In this document: positions 19,501 through 26,400 of the stretch, piece by piece
Layout: the number at the start of each line of letters is the position of its first letter
Position numbering within the stretch: position 1 is the stretch's first letter
Virus record (IMG/VR): IMGVR_UViG_3300010296_000040
Span: 1-33,180 of that record
Strand: one strand, 5' to 3'
Length of the DNA: 33,180 nt
Source of the DNA: a virus
Notes under the pieces: generated by a model
Database searches by the model: none
What the model was told of the DNA's origin: nothing
What the model saw: only the letters and a program-made list of their open reading frames with translations
Translations under genes and position numbers: made by a program

Positions 19501-21055
19501 GAATCTTCTTCTCACTATTCCAAATGAAGTTGGTATTATTAGTGCATTCAACACCTTAGTTATTGATAATATTCAGGGATCTCCTAAAGTCGATGCATCT
19601 TCTAATATTGTTTATGTTGGTGCTGGTGGTTCTACAATTCTCAATGGTGCCACTATCCAGTTTACTGATACTGTAACCGATGGTCTCCACTTCAGAGTCA
19701 AACACTCCAATCATGGAATGTATTCTGGACTTGATAGAGTATCTCTATTTGGAATTGAAAGTGATGTAAAACCAGAAAAGATTACAGCATCCTATAATTC
19801 ATCTCAAACGGATGATCTCCCCGTAACTTCTGTTGGTATTTTCACCGCCTTTGAAAACTATCCTGTCGATGGTAACAATCCTGGATATGTTAAACTTGGA
19901 CAAGAGATTATTCGATACACTGGAGTTTCCACCAGTAACGGAACAATCACTGGTATTACTAGAGCAATCGATGATACTAAATCTGGAGATTATAGTGAAA
20001 ATCAAGTCGTCTTTAAGTATGAACTCAATGGCATATCTTTGAGAAGAATTAACTGCGAGCACAGTTTCGAATCTACTGATTTGTCCAAATATCCTCTCGA
20101 TATTGATCATTACTGGGTGAAGGTTGGTGTTTCCAGTAGAGGAACCGACCGTGGAGTTGCCGCATCTCTTCCAGCACTTTACTTTAATGAAACTAAGTCT
20201 GCTGGATCTTATGAGAATCAACATTCTATCGTTGGTTCTCAGAATGTTCCTAGAGCAACTCAAAACGTTCCATTTAACTCTCTGAGAACAAACGTTTCTA
20301 TCCTTCAACCAGAAGGAACAGGAGCCTCTGCAAGAGTCAGAACTTTCACGGGCAACAGCCCAGATGGTTCTCTTCAACCCTTTGTTGATCAGGGATTTGA
20401 ACCAGTTTCTCTTAATAGTAACAATCCATTTAATTCTCCAAGAATCATTGCCTCTAAAGTCAATGAACTTGCTAGACTCCAAGATTTTCCTGGCAGAAAG
20501 TCTTTCACGATGGAGTTTACACTCTCTACAGAGGATACCAAAGTAAGTCCAATGATTGACTTGGATAGAGTCAATGTCATCACTACGATGGATAGAATTA
20601 ATGATAAGATTGATAATTATGCTACCGATCTGAGAGTGAATTCTCTTGATAGGGATCCAAGTGCTGCAATTTATCTGTCCAAACCAGTAAATCTTGAAAA
20701 GTCGGCAGATGGATTGAAAGTAATGTTTGATGCTTACAGACATTCCACTAATGATATTAGAGTTCTTTACAGAATCTTTAGACCTGATACTCCTGCGGAA
20801 TATCAACTATTCGAACTCTTCCCTGGTTATGATAACCTTGATGGTGATGGAGTGACAATTGATATTTCTAAGAATAGTGGTTTGCCTGATAGAAGAATCA
20901 CCGCTTCTAATGCTTTAGATGATTATCGCGAATATGAATACAATGTAAGAGATCTTCCTCCTTTCACAGGATTCCAGATCAAGATCATTATGACTGGTAC
21001 TAACTACGCTTATGTTCCTAAGATTCGCGATCTGAGAGCAATTGCATCCATCTAA
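13568..21055 (+). CDS. DUF4815-type giant virion structural protein
   Basis: 2495 aa, the largest gene here. The N-terminus (NASPYFDDFSEDKNYQKVLF, PGLPIQARELTTLQSILQNQ, FFKEGSVVIPGQIAYD) is the conserved start of DUF4815 proteins found downstream of gp8 in cyanophages. Residues about 1350-1385 are a Thr-rich linker (ITTTTTTTSRTTT, NQTTTTTRNQTRE). It is followed by the conserved VVSLDVVATMRSRNIEF and LKPNTRLYSFFDNVDM. At about 1664-1830 is a beta domain beginning DPLAESFEVPDVNGVFLTKC, then GG-x-GY repeats (near nt 19430) and a C-terminus ending FQIKIIMTGTNYAYVPKIRD. Spacing to gp8 is 6 bases with a poor RBS, so translation may be coupled. The family is known as virion-associated; its precise position (baseplate periphery or fibre) is not settled by the sequence. 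Confidence 0.85.
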   Translation: MPQNTNLNASPYFDDFSEDKNYQKVLFKPGLPIQARELTTLQSILQNQIEKFGKHFFKEGSVVIPGQIAYDSDFTAVMIDETHLGLPVNLYLNSLVGKTIKGEDSGVTAKVETFITNSTSDLGNYTLYVKYQSSSETDFARQTFSDGENLITLDEVQYGLSNIRSGSSFATTTISSSTRTGSAAKIADGVYFIRGFFVNVQSQTVILDQYSNRPSYRVGLLVTEELVTASQTNSDLFDNARGFSNFAAPGADRFKISTTLIKKSLNDFDDENFVELLRVENGILSKFVKDSNYNLIRDELARRTYDESGDYYVRPFTLSTRESLNDRQGNNGVYFENQKTKGGNIPSDDLLTLSVSPGKAYIRGYEVETINTTNIDLPKARTTLTQKNESLSFTLGRQIELNNVYGSTPVGFGTTSMVHLYDQRTTTPGTASGTKIGVARVYDLKLKNSEYQDATTKFEASLYDVQTFSYLNLNATSTLSRPAFVEGQSSNASGYLYEDMSDTNQMVLYQVSGSFQSGEEIIVNGEVFNRSITRAKDYRFDDVHQIVGNSGVPFTADPILNLGKLLAPAGTQYTISAASGGVSTVTSANASFAVGIKTGDIVQYTKTGNTVPTYNRVSAVNTASKNVVLAATTNVTGVCDGTLPSGQITTNDFFNVSLEVKNDGDAYLFSDLTRSNVSNVDLTSSSIVFRKSYAVSVAGGAFSQVLETDPNLTLEPFDEEDYTLSFDDGTIEPLTDQKLTVSGRTVTLSNISTNGDGKLTVTWKKINLKPKKKVYQRCSISLIDKSSKSGSGTGVEKLDDGLTYSTIYGTRVQDRRISLGISDVAQVIGIFESSTSSDPALPKLTLVNLNSNILNAIKGETLIGQDSGAAAAFVATNGTNEIEFVYLNENVFSSNELVKFRESNISANISGIIPGDRDIKDNFEFDPGQLREYVNYSAIIRKSASSSPSRKLKVVYNNYYIDSSDPGDFVVINSYDADRYTYDLPTVDRLPASDIIDFRPRVTSFSGALSPFEFESRTFDPLTSSSTHIIAKDKSTNLSYDYYVGRIDKLYLTKEGIFSLQKGVPADVPKVPNTLDNALEVATIYVPPYVYSADQVRTRLQSHKRYRMKDIAGIEKRLKNVEYYTSLSLLESETANMTLRDPQTNLDRFKAGFFVDNFKSILGGDIQNVQFKASIDTVAGRLRPSHYTTSIDLLLGSEVVVGAATSANPSADYRFVSDLGDTNVVRKGDVVCLNYSNVTYIENKFATRIENVNPFAVVNWIGQIELNPSSDTWIETRRSARTYDIEGSFSASMAITGADSNTGMSPVDWGSWETTWTGQSVSLGGAIETISRDIGSTSSQSRGGFQGGRGIPITTTTTTTSRTTTFRNQTTTTTRNQTREGIQFRVGERFDSTSLGDKVVSLDVVATMRSRNIEFICRRLKPNTRLYSFFDNVDMNRYTVPKLIEIEMVSGTFGTGEVVQGSLGSANVRFRLAQQNHKYGPYNAPTEVYKVNPYSPADGLSSTYSSTATALNVDTASLELQSASGFFGYVSKGMRLVGQSSGAIATVKDIRLITDQAGVLIGSMFIPDPVTPATPTFDTGTKTFTLSSSSTNETISGFTDSSAETNFTSQGTLQNVEESTLRMRNADVQRIPRSDSRTITETDTRLVADTTFSNRTTQQTRWVDPLAESFEVPDVNGVFLTKCDVFFRTKDSKSLPVTLQVRTLQTGLPTQTILPFGEAILDPDNVVVSEDGTKATTFEFPSPVYCEGGGEYALVLLSASNEYTVFISRMGEEDITTVNRPDSEKIIVSQQPLLGSLFKSQNGATWDPSQFEDLKFTLYRAEFAANQGNVRFYNPDLDVGNRQIAALRRNPLDMVSRNVVVGLAKSLTSTEAAALTPGITIQQQNNSNFKAKLSKVLGAVGVGSDLVLSSIGAGFTSGSVVYSNVPLIARTGNGSGAKANIHVNGGVAVAATVAIGGTGYSAGDILTVNAVDTGGFGKNLLLTIPNEVGIISAFNTLVIDNIQGSPKVDASSNIVYVGAGGSTILNGATIQFTDTVTDGLHFRVKHSNHGMYSGLDRVSLFGIESDVKPEKITASYNSSQTDDLPVTSVGIFTAFENYPVDGNNPGYVKLGQEIIRYTGVSTSNGTITGITRAIDDTKSGDYSENQVVFKYELNGISLRRINCEHSFESTDLSKYPLDIDHYWVKVGVSSRGTDRGVAASLPALYFNETKSAGSYENQHSIVGSQNVPRATQNVPFNSLRTNVSILQPEGTGASARVRTFTGNSPDGSLQPFVDQGFEPVSLNSNNPFNSPRIIASKVNELARLQDFPGRKSFTMEFTLSTEDTKVSPMIDLDRVNVITTMDRINDKIDNYATDLRVNSLDRDPSAAIYLSKPVNLEKSADGLKVMFDAYRHSTNDIRVLYRIFRPDTPAEYQLFELFPGYDNLDGDGVTIDISKNSGLPDRRITASNALDDYREYEYNVRDLPPFTGFQIKIIMTGTNYAYVPKIRDLRAIASI
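17621..17720 (+). repeat. Thr/Arg/Asn/Gln-rich low-complexity linker
   Basis: A run of ACT/ACA codons encodes a poly-Thr stretch with interspersed Ser, Arg, Asn and Gln, roughly residues 1352-1384 of the 2495-aa protein. It separates the upstream region from a conserved block starting VGERFDSTSLGDKVVSLDVV and probably acts as a flexible linker. Confidence 0.7.
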
Positions 21056-21056
21056 C

Positions 21057-21263
21057 ATGCACTTAAGAGTAGAAAATCATGTAGGCCTTGTCAGAGATAC
21101 GAATTCTAATGCAATTCTCAATACCTCTGACAAGGACTATGATGAGTATATAAAACTGAAGTCAAAGGCATTAAGTGAAAAAGAAAAAATTGCTAACCTC
21201 GAAAGTGAGGTTAGTGAATTGAAAGATATGGTAAAACTACTATTGGAAAAATTGGATAAATAG
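21057..21263 (+). CDS. Small coiled-coil protein downstream of DUF4815 gene
   Basis: 68 aa from the ATG at 21057, which follows the stop of the 2495-aa gene after one base (TAACATG). An in-frame TTG at 21042 would add five residues inside the upstream gene and is less likely. The N-terminal half, MHLRVENHVGLVRDTNSNAI then NTSDKDYDEYIKLKSKAL, is a motif I recognise from small cyanophage proteins of unknown function. The C-terminal half (EKIANLESEVSELKDMVKLL) has Leu/Ile/Val heptad spacing typical of a short coiled coil, which suggests oligomerisation or docking on another virion protein. Translation is probably coupled to the upstream gene, as no good RBS is visible. Two perfect inverted repeats lie inside the gene. 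Confidence 0.75.
   Translation: MHLRVENHVGLVRDTNSNAILNTSDKDYDEYIKLKSKALSEKEKIANLESEVSELKDMVKLLLEKLDK
21086..21135 (+). other. 11-bp perfect inverted repeat with nested stem
   Basis: CCTTGTCAGAG (21086-21096) is perfectly complementary to CTCTGACAAGG (21125-21135). The 28-base interval itself contains GAATT (21101-21105) and AATTC (21113-21117), which can form an inner stem. It lies within the 68-aa coding sequence, just after the end of the 2495-aa gene. No U-tract follows, so it is not a standard terminator. Confidence 0.5.
21193..21214 (+). other. 8-bp perfect hairpin CTAACCTC/GAGGTTAG
   Basis: CTAACCTC (21193-21200), a 6-base loop, then GAGGTTAG (21207-21214), in the coiled-coil half of the 68-aa gene and about 40 bases before the putative promoter at 21255. 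No U-run follows it. Confidence 0.45.
21255..21262 (+). promoter_or_regulatory. Putative late promoter GATAAATA
   Basis: GATAAATA differs from the late consensus at the first base only. It overlaps the end of the 68-aa gene and lies 31 bases before the ATG at 21286, the same distance as the exact box before gp8. It is probably a weaker late promoter. Confidence 0.5.
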
Positions 21264-21285
21264 TTAAAATCCGACCCTGTGGATA

Positions 21286-21618
21286 ATGGCAGCAAGAGTT
21301 ATTAATTTGGTGGTTGATCAGGGAGTAGATTTTGAAGCCACATTTACTATTCAGAATACTAATGGTTCCCCATTAAATCTTACGGGATATACTGCGGAAT
21401 CCAAGATGAAAAAACATCCTGGGGCAACAAAATACTACCCGTTCGTAATTTCATTTCCCAATAGACTAGCGGGACAATGCAAAGTTTCGTTTGCATCGAC
21501 GGCAACTGCTGCAATAGAGGGCGGTAGATATGTCTATGATTTGGTATTAGTTTCGCCCAATTCATATAAAACCAAACCAATTCAAGGCAATGTTCTCGTT
21601 GTACCTGGAGTTTCCTGA
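21286..21618 (+). CDS. Small Ig-like beta-domain structural protein
   Basis: 110 aa. The order DQGVDFEATFTIQNTNGSPL, NLTGYTAESKMKKH, a middle beta stretch, then GGRYVYDLVLVSPN and IQGNVLVVPGVS is that of a single immunoglobulin-like or BppU-N-like beta-sandwich domain seen in phage baseplate and tail accessory proteins. There is no signal peptide or membrane segment. Its TGA stop overlaps the ATG of the next gene by one base (TGATG arrangement at 21616-21620), so the two are translationally coupled and their products probably act together. The function is unknown; a small virion protein is the likeliest reading. Confidence 0.7.
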   Translation: MAARVINLVVDQGVDFEATFTIQNTNGSPLNLTGYTAESKMKKHPGATKYYPFVISFPNRLAGQCKVSFASTATAAIEGGRYVYDLVLVSPNSYKTKPIQGNVLVVPGVS

Positions 21619-22295
21619 TGACAAATTATCTTGTACAGGTAAATCAACCAGGTGATTATAGAGTTGGAGTTGACTATGAAATTCCAACAAAATCAATTCA
21701 ATATGGAAATATTGTTATTGATGATATTAGTGGTGGATTTGATGGGTCACAACTCAATTTTCCACTAAATGATGGGGGAAATCCTTATGCCCCAATCAAC
21801 GATCAACAACTTATAGTTGTTAAGAATGGGGATGTACAAAACCCAGCAACAGATTTTACTATTTCTGGTGCCGAGATTATCTTTACTCAGGCACCACTAG
21901 CCAATGATGATGTCTTTATCATCGCACTTGCTACTACTGCCGACTTAACTAGAACTATCAACTATGTGATAGATAGTGGCAGTTCTGATATGCTTTCTGG
22001 TAACAAAGGAAAGGTAACACTTGATGTTAGTGGTGTTATTGATTCGGTTACAGTTCTTTCGGATCAGACTGGAAACGTAGCTTTTGAGATCTCGAAGTCT
22101 AATTTTACCAACTATCCTACTTTTACCAGCATTACTGGTGGAAGCAGAATTATCCTATCTGGCGTTGACAAGTACTTTGACGATGTACTAAATAATTGGG
22201 ATAAAACAATTGTTGCGGGCGATATCCTCACATTTGATGTGTTTGGTGTCTCTGGGATTAGAAGATTCCTGATCTCTTTAAAATTAAAATTATAA
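21618..22295 (+). CDS. Small virion protein with DDIS-FDG module
   Basis: 225 aa. The start overlaps the previous stop by one base, with GGAG at 21607-21610 as RBS. Residues about 33-110 are the DDIS module (IVIDDISGGFDGSQLNF, LIVVKNGDVQNPATDF, IIFTQAPLANDDVF), which also occurs twice in the 1752-aa protein. The C-terminal half (GKVTLDVSGVIDSVTVLSD ... ILSGVDKYFDDVLNNWDKTI, AGDILTFDVFGVSGIRRFLI) is a compact beta domain often found at the C-terminus of cyanophage tail-fibre proteins. It looks like a two-domain fibre or adaptor protein, possibly paired with the 110-aa Ig-like protein. The late promoter for the next gene overlaps its stop codon. Confidence 0.7.
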   Translation: MTNYLVQVNQPGDYRVGVDYEIPTKSIQYGNIVIDDISGGFDGSQLNFPLNDGGNPYAPINDQQLIVVKNGDVQNPATDFTISGAEIIFTQAPLANDDVFIIALATTADLTRTINYVIDSGSSDMLSGNKGKVTLDVSGVIDSVTVLSDQTGNVAFEISKSNFTNYPTFTSITGGSRIILSGVDKYFDDVLNNWDKTIVAGDILTFDVFGVSGIRRFLISLKLKL

Positions 22296-22298
22296 ATA
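22291..22298 (+). promoter_or_regulatory. T4-type late promoter TATAAATA
   Basis: Exact TATAAATA overlaps the stop codon of the 225-aa gene (TAA at 22293-22295) and lies 50 bases before the ATG at 22341. With the terminator at 23379 it brackets the 335-aa gene as a one-gene transcription unit. Confidence 0.85.
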
Positions 22299-22326
22299 AC
22301 AATAGTTCTTAAAGTCTAACCCCCAA

Positions 22327-22332
22327 AAGGAG
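22327..22332 (+). promoter_or_regulatory. Strong Shine-Dalgarno AAGGAG
   Basis: AAGGAG sits 8 bases before the ATG at 22341. It is among the best ribosome binding sites in the window, which fits high expression of the 335-aa protein. Confidence 0.8.
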
Positions 22333-22340
22333 TTGTTTCG

Positions 22341-23348
22341 ATGGCATTACTAGTTCCCAATATTGGTGAAATTGAGTCTCTCCGTTATCTGATTGCTCAG
22401 AATAACTTCGTGCAGGACCTTCAGGATACTTCACCAAGAAACCTCGTTCTCAAACTGTTTACGAGTAACACCACCCCAGCGGAAGGTGACGTTCCTTCTA
22501 CCACGGCGTATTTCGAGCCATACATTGACGGTAACACCAATGGATATGGAACGACATCAAATACAGGATATCCTAATTGCGTAAATAATAGAACAGATCA
22601 GAATTACACACAGCAGTATGGTATTCTGCTGAATGGTTCTCGTTGGGTTATTAAGAACGTTGGTAGTGGTACAACCGCAACCTATCCAGAACAAACTTTC
22701 ACCTTCACTGGTCCCGCAGGTAACATCTATGGTTACTATGTGACTCGTGCAAATAACATGCCTGTTGCACTTCAGGGTGTTGAGCATGCTGCTGGTGTTG
22801 GTATCGGAACAACCATTTCGAAGGGAACAAACGTTGATCCTTGCATCGGCGTTGTTGGTAACTTCTACTTCACTGTTGACTCCGACATCACCATGGACGA
22901 TCTGACTCTCGGTCAGTACGTCGCAGGTAACCCTGGTATCCAAACTGGAACTAGAATCATTGGACTTGATAGAGCTCTGAACGTTGTTTATCTCGACAAG
23001 GCACTGATCGACAACATTCAGCCTCAGACTGACCCATCGATCACATTTAGTTTCGGTAAGATTCTCGCTCAGAATCACGGTCTGGTTGCTGGCGATATTC
23101 TTTATGTTGCTGCTGGTGCTGGTAACACAACTCTTGAGTCCAACGTATACACCGTCTTTAACGTACCTAACGCAGACGAGTTCTACACATCTCCTTCTCT
23201 GACTGCAACCGCAAATGGTGTTGCTGGTCTGAATACCGCGACTCTCTACTCCAGCATCATGTACGCTGAGAGATTCACAAACGGTCCTTACAACATTCAA
23301 AACAACGGTGACCAAATTAAGATCACCCTGAACGTTGCACTTGACTGA
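22341..23348 (+). CDS. Abundant virion structural protein (335 aa)
   Basis: 335 aa. N-terminus MALLVPNIGEIESLRYLI followed by LVLKLFTSNTTPAEGD; then YPEQTFTFTGPAGNIYGYYV near residue 130 and a C-terminal MYAERFTNGPYNIQNNGDQI leading into ITLNVALD. This framework is a recurrent cyanophage virion protein family. Shorter relatives run straight from the YGYYV strand to the ERF segment, whereas here about 165 residues intervene, including an HGLVAGDILYV module. Three features suggest an abundant product: an exact late promoter, a strong RBS, and Asn/Phe/Asp codons that largely end in C, unlike the AT-ending codons of the left-hand genes. It is followed by an intrinsic terminator. The role in the particle is not known from the sequence. 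Confidence 0.75.
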   Translation: MALLVPNIGEIESLRYLIAQNNFVQDLQDTSPRNLVLKLFTSNTTPAEGDVPSTTAYFEPYIDGNTNGYGTTSNTGYPNCVNNRTDQNYTQQYGILLNGSRWVIKNVGSGTTATYPEQTFTFTGPAGNIYGYYVTRANNMPVALQGVEHAAGVGIGTTISKGTNVDPCIGVVGNFYFTVDSDITMDDLTLGQYVAGNPGIQTGTRIIGLDRALNVVYLDKALIDNIQPQTDPSITFSFGKILAQNHGLVAGDILYVAAGAGNTTLESNVYTVFNVPNADEFYTSPSLTATANGVAGLNTATLYSSIMYAERFTNGPYNIQNNGDQIKITLNVALD

Positions 23349-23378
23349 TTTATACATACTATAGATCTTCGTTATGTA

Positions 23379-23410
23379 GGGAGGTGCTTCAAAAGAGCGC
23401 CTCCCCTTTT
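23379..23410 (+). terminator. Rho-independent terminator after 335-aa gene
   Basis: GGGAGGTGCT (23379-23388), a 7-base loop TCAAAAG, and AGCGCCTCCC (23396-23405) form a 10-bp stem with one G-U pair, followed by CTTTT. It stands 30 bases after the stop at 23348 and is the only strong intrinsic terminator I found in the window. Confidence 0.88.
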
Positions 23411-23430
23411 CATTAAATGAAGGCTAGAAT

Positions 23431-26400
23431 ATGGCGCCCAGAGTTTTTACTTACGACGAAACTCGAATCAATTACTTCGTTACCGACACCTTCGGAGACA
23501 TTACGGTGTCGGAAACGTCGTCGGAGGACTTTGGCAATATTACAGACGCCCATATTATTGAAGAAGACGAATTAGGTTTTAACCCAAATGATTACGGACT
23601 AGTAGTCTGGGTAGGCGACATACTTCCATTTGGATCAATGGGTACGATCCAAGATACTTTGGAAGAAAAAGTTGCCTTTGTACCAGCAGTATCGCATCTA
23701 CCCGTTCTCATACAGGGACAAGGAAAGATATCGCGTTCTCAGGCACCTTGGCAGGGGTCTGGCACCCTCTTCGAGATTGGAGGAGGTCTGGAGAGACTGG
23801 TTATACCAGACTTGGGTGCCGCAGGACCAGAACCAACCCTCAGCGGGGAAGCGGCCACAAGACAGACATTCACAGAAGTCGGATCTGGAAGTCTCACAGT
23901 CTCAGACGAGGCACAAACGGCGGAATTCAACATATATCCGTTCGTATCCAGAATTACACTCACCGTTTCAGGTGGAACTTCTCAAGAGTATCCAGATGAG
24001 TATATTGAAGCTCATCCTAACGAGGAAGTTCTCAACGGTACTGGAGATGAGAGTAGAACCTACGATTACTCCATCTTCTCAGGGACATTCGAAGAACAAG
24101 ACTTTGGTTCAATCTCTGTCAAACAAGGTGGCAACTTCTCCGAAGGTGGCACGACATTTGATAGTACGAATAGTTCTATCAATAGTTTCGCAGATGCCGA
24201 TCTTGTAGAGTCTGTTGATTACGGTCTACTTTCCGTAACCGACATTACGGAGATTGTTACCAGAATTATCACTACCAGTGATTTCGCTGCGTACAATCCC
24301 ACATACATTGGAACATTCCTTGCTCAGTCTGGGACAGGAATCGGTCAGGTCGGCGGATTTAATATTGGCGAACATATTAAATTCGGCAGCATCACCAATG
24401 GTAGATCCTTTGAGTGGGATGTAGATACTACCAACGCAACAAGCATTACCATCAGGGCAATCAGAGGTAATGATGCCAATGGTGGAGAAGATCCAGATAC
24501 TTCAAGCGAAAGTTTAGTTCTTGATAGATGGAACGGGACTTCTTGGGTAAGAATTAACACTGTCATTGCATATAATGACAATTCTTTCGATACCTTAAGA
24601 GACATCACCATTCCTCTGGATGCTGTACACAGAGGTCAATATACTTACAGAATTTATCAGGCTGTATCCAGTGGACCAACCTGGGATCACTACGGCGTAA
24701 CTCAGATCAGTTATGAAGTAGAACAGACTGTACCTATTCCTTCTGATGATTGGGGTGAGATTGTTGCCGATCAACGTTACGGTAAGATTAGTACCAAGGC
24801 GACTTACTCTGGTGCTCTTACCAGAGCATTTGAGAGATTTGAACACAGGTATATTGGAGAAAGTGCAACACTATCTCTCAGAGATGGTTTACTGCCAGAC
24901 GAAGAAAGAAAAGTCTTCGCATTCGAAGGTTCTGGTACTATCACTGCAGTTGGTCAACTTGGTCTTGGTCAGGCACCTCAACACACCGTATTTGGCGAAG
25001 AAGGTCAATTTACATTCGGTGGATCTGGTGCGGAAGCATTTGTACCACAAGGAATCGAGAGTTTTGGTCTTGTTCTTACTGGCGGTGCTGCTGCAGAAAG
25101 TATCATTTTCCAAGGCGAAGAAGAACGTGCAGAGTTCTTCTTCACTGGATTCTCCGAAGGACTCAAACTTACTCACTTCCCACCATCGGCAACAGCAGAA
25201 TTTGTTGTCAGTGGTGCTGCTACTGGGGTCAGACTAATCCAATCCTTCATTGGATCGGATCTCTTTACCATCAGTGGTCAACTTCTCGAAGATTATACTC
25301 CATTCTGGACATCTCCTACAGAACAAGATGGTTATGTAGAGCCATTAGATTGGGGATTCATCAGTCAGGTTCCAGATCCACAACCAAATGGATACGAGGA
25401 TTGGGGTCTGGTATCCAAGGTCGCATTTGCTGCCGACGATTGGAAGTATATCATTATCGGTTGGAGACCATTCAGAATTTACGGAGACGACGAAAGTATC
25501 TCTGGTCAAGACTCCTTCAGCAGAGCAAATTACCAGGGTGTCGGTACATTCTTCATGTCCGAACCTGCCGTCGAGGCAGTTGTATTTGATTACGAAACAT
25601 CTGGTATTACTGGCATTGCCACTTACAAGGCAGGCATCAACATCTTTGGTGCCAACTGGTTCAGTCAGGCTCCACAACATACCGTATTTGGTCTCGAAGG
25701 CAAATTCACTATCGGTGGATCTGGTGCAGAGTCCATTACTCCAGCAACAGAGTTTGGTTCTGGTTCCCTCTTTACCATTGGCGGCATTGCAGAGAGTTCT
25801 GCAGTTACGCCTCCTGCTGCAGGGGTCAAGTTCATCAGTGGTGCTGCAGATGTCAAACAATCTCCTGCACCATCCGCGTCTGGTCTCATCACTCTGCGTC
25901 AAGGTAGAGAAGAAGGTCAGACTTATCTTAGAATTATTGATACTGGCGAAAGTTCTGGTCTCTTTGGATTCGCTGGCGGAGCAACAGGCGAAAAACAGAC
26001 AGATTCTTACAACGAGTCTTCCATCTGGTATGGTCAAGAAAACGAAGACTTTGGTCTCCTCAGTGGCACACCAACCTTCGGATTCGATCTTGCACAGACA
26101 CCATCTCTGCCAACGTTCGACGGAACGTCCTCCGCCGAAAACTTCAGCACTAATAATGCAAGTATTGATTGGGGTGACATTGGTAATGGTGAAGGATCGA
26201 ACACCATTGGTGGACCAGATTACGATCAATATCTGTATCCATCCAATACTGGTTTCGTCGATCAAAGTATCGACAAAGGTTACGAAGATTATGGTTGGGT
26301 CAACGAAGAAGATTCTCAACCTACCAGATTCCCACTTTCTGTTGGTGTTGCACTCTCCTTCACCGAGGGAGCACTTGTCACCAGATTCATTCCAAATTTC

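Noticed and set aside
21042-21044. TTG at 21042 as start of the small coiled-coil gene
   Set aside because: The ATG at 21057, one base after the upstream stop, gives a natural coupled start. The extra residues overlap the previous gene and match nothing.
23351-23358. TATACATA as a late promoter for the 1663-aa gene
   Set aside because: It differs from consensus in the core and lies upstream of a strong terminator, so a transcript from it would mostly end before the gene.
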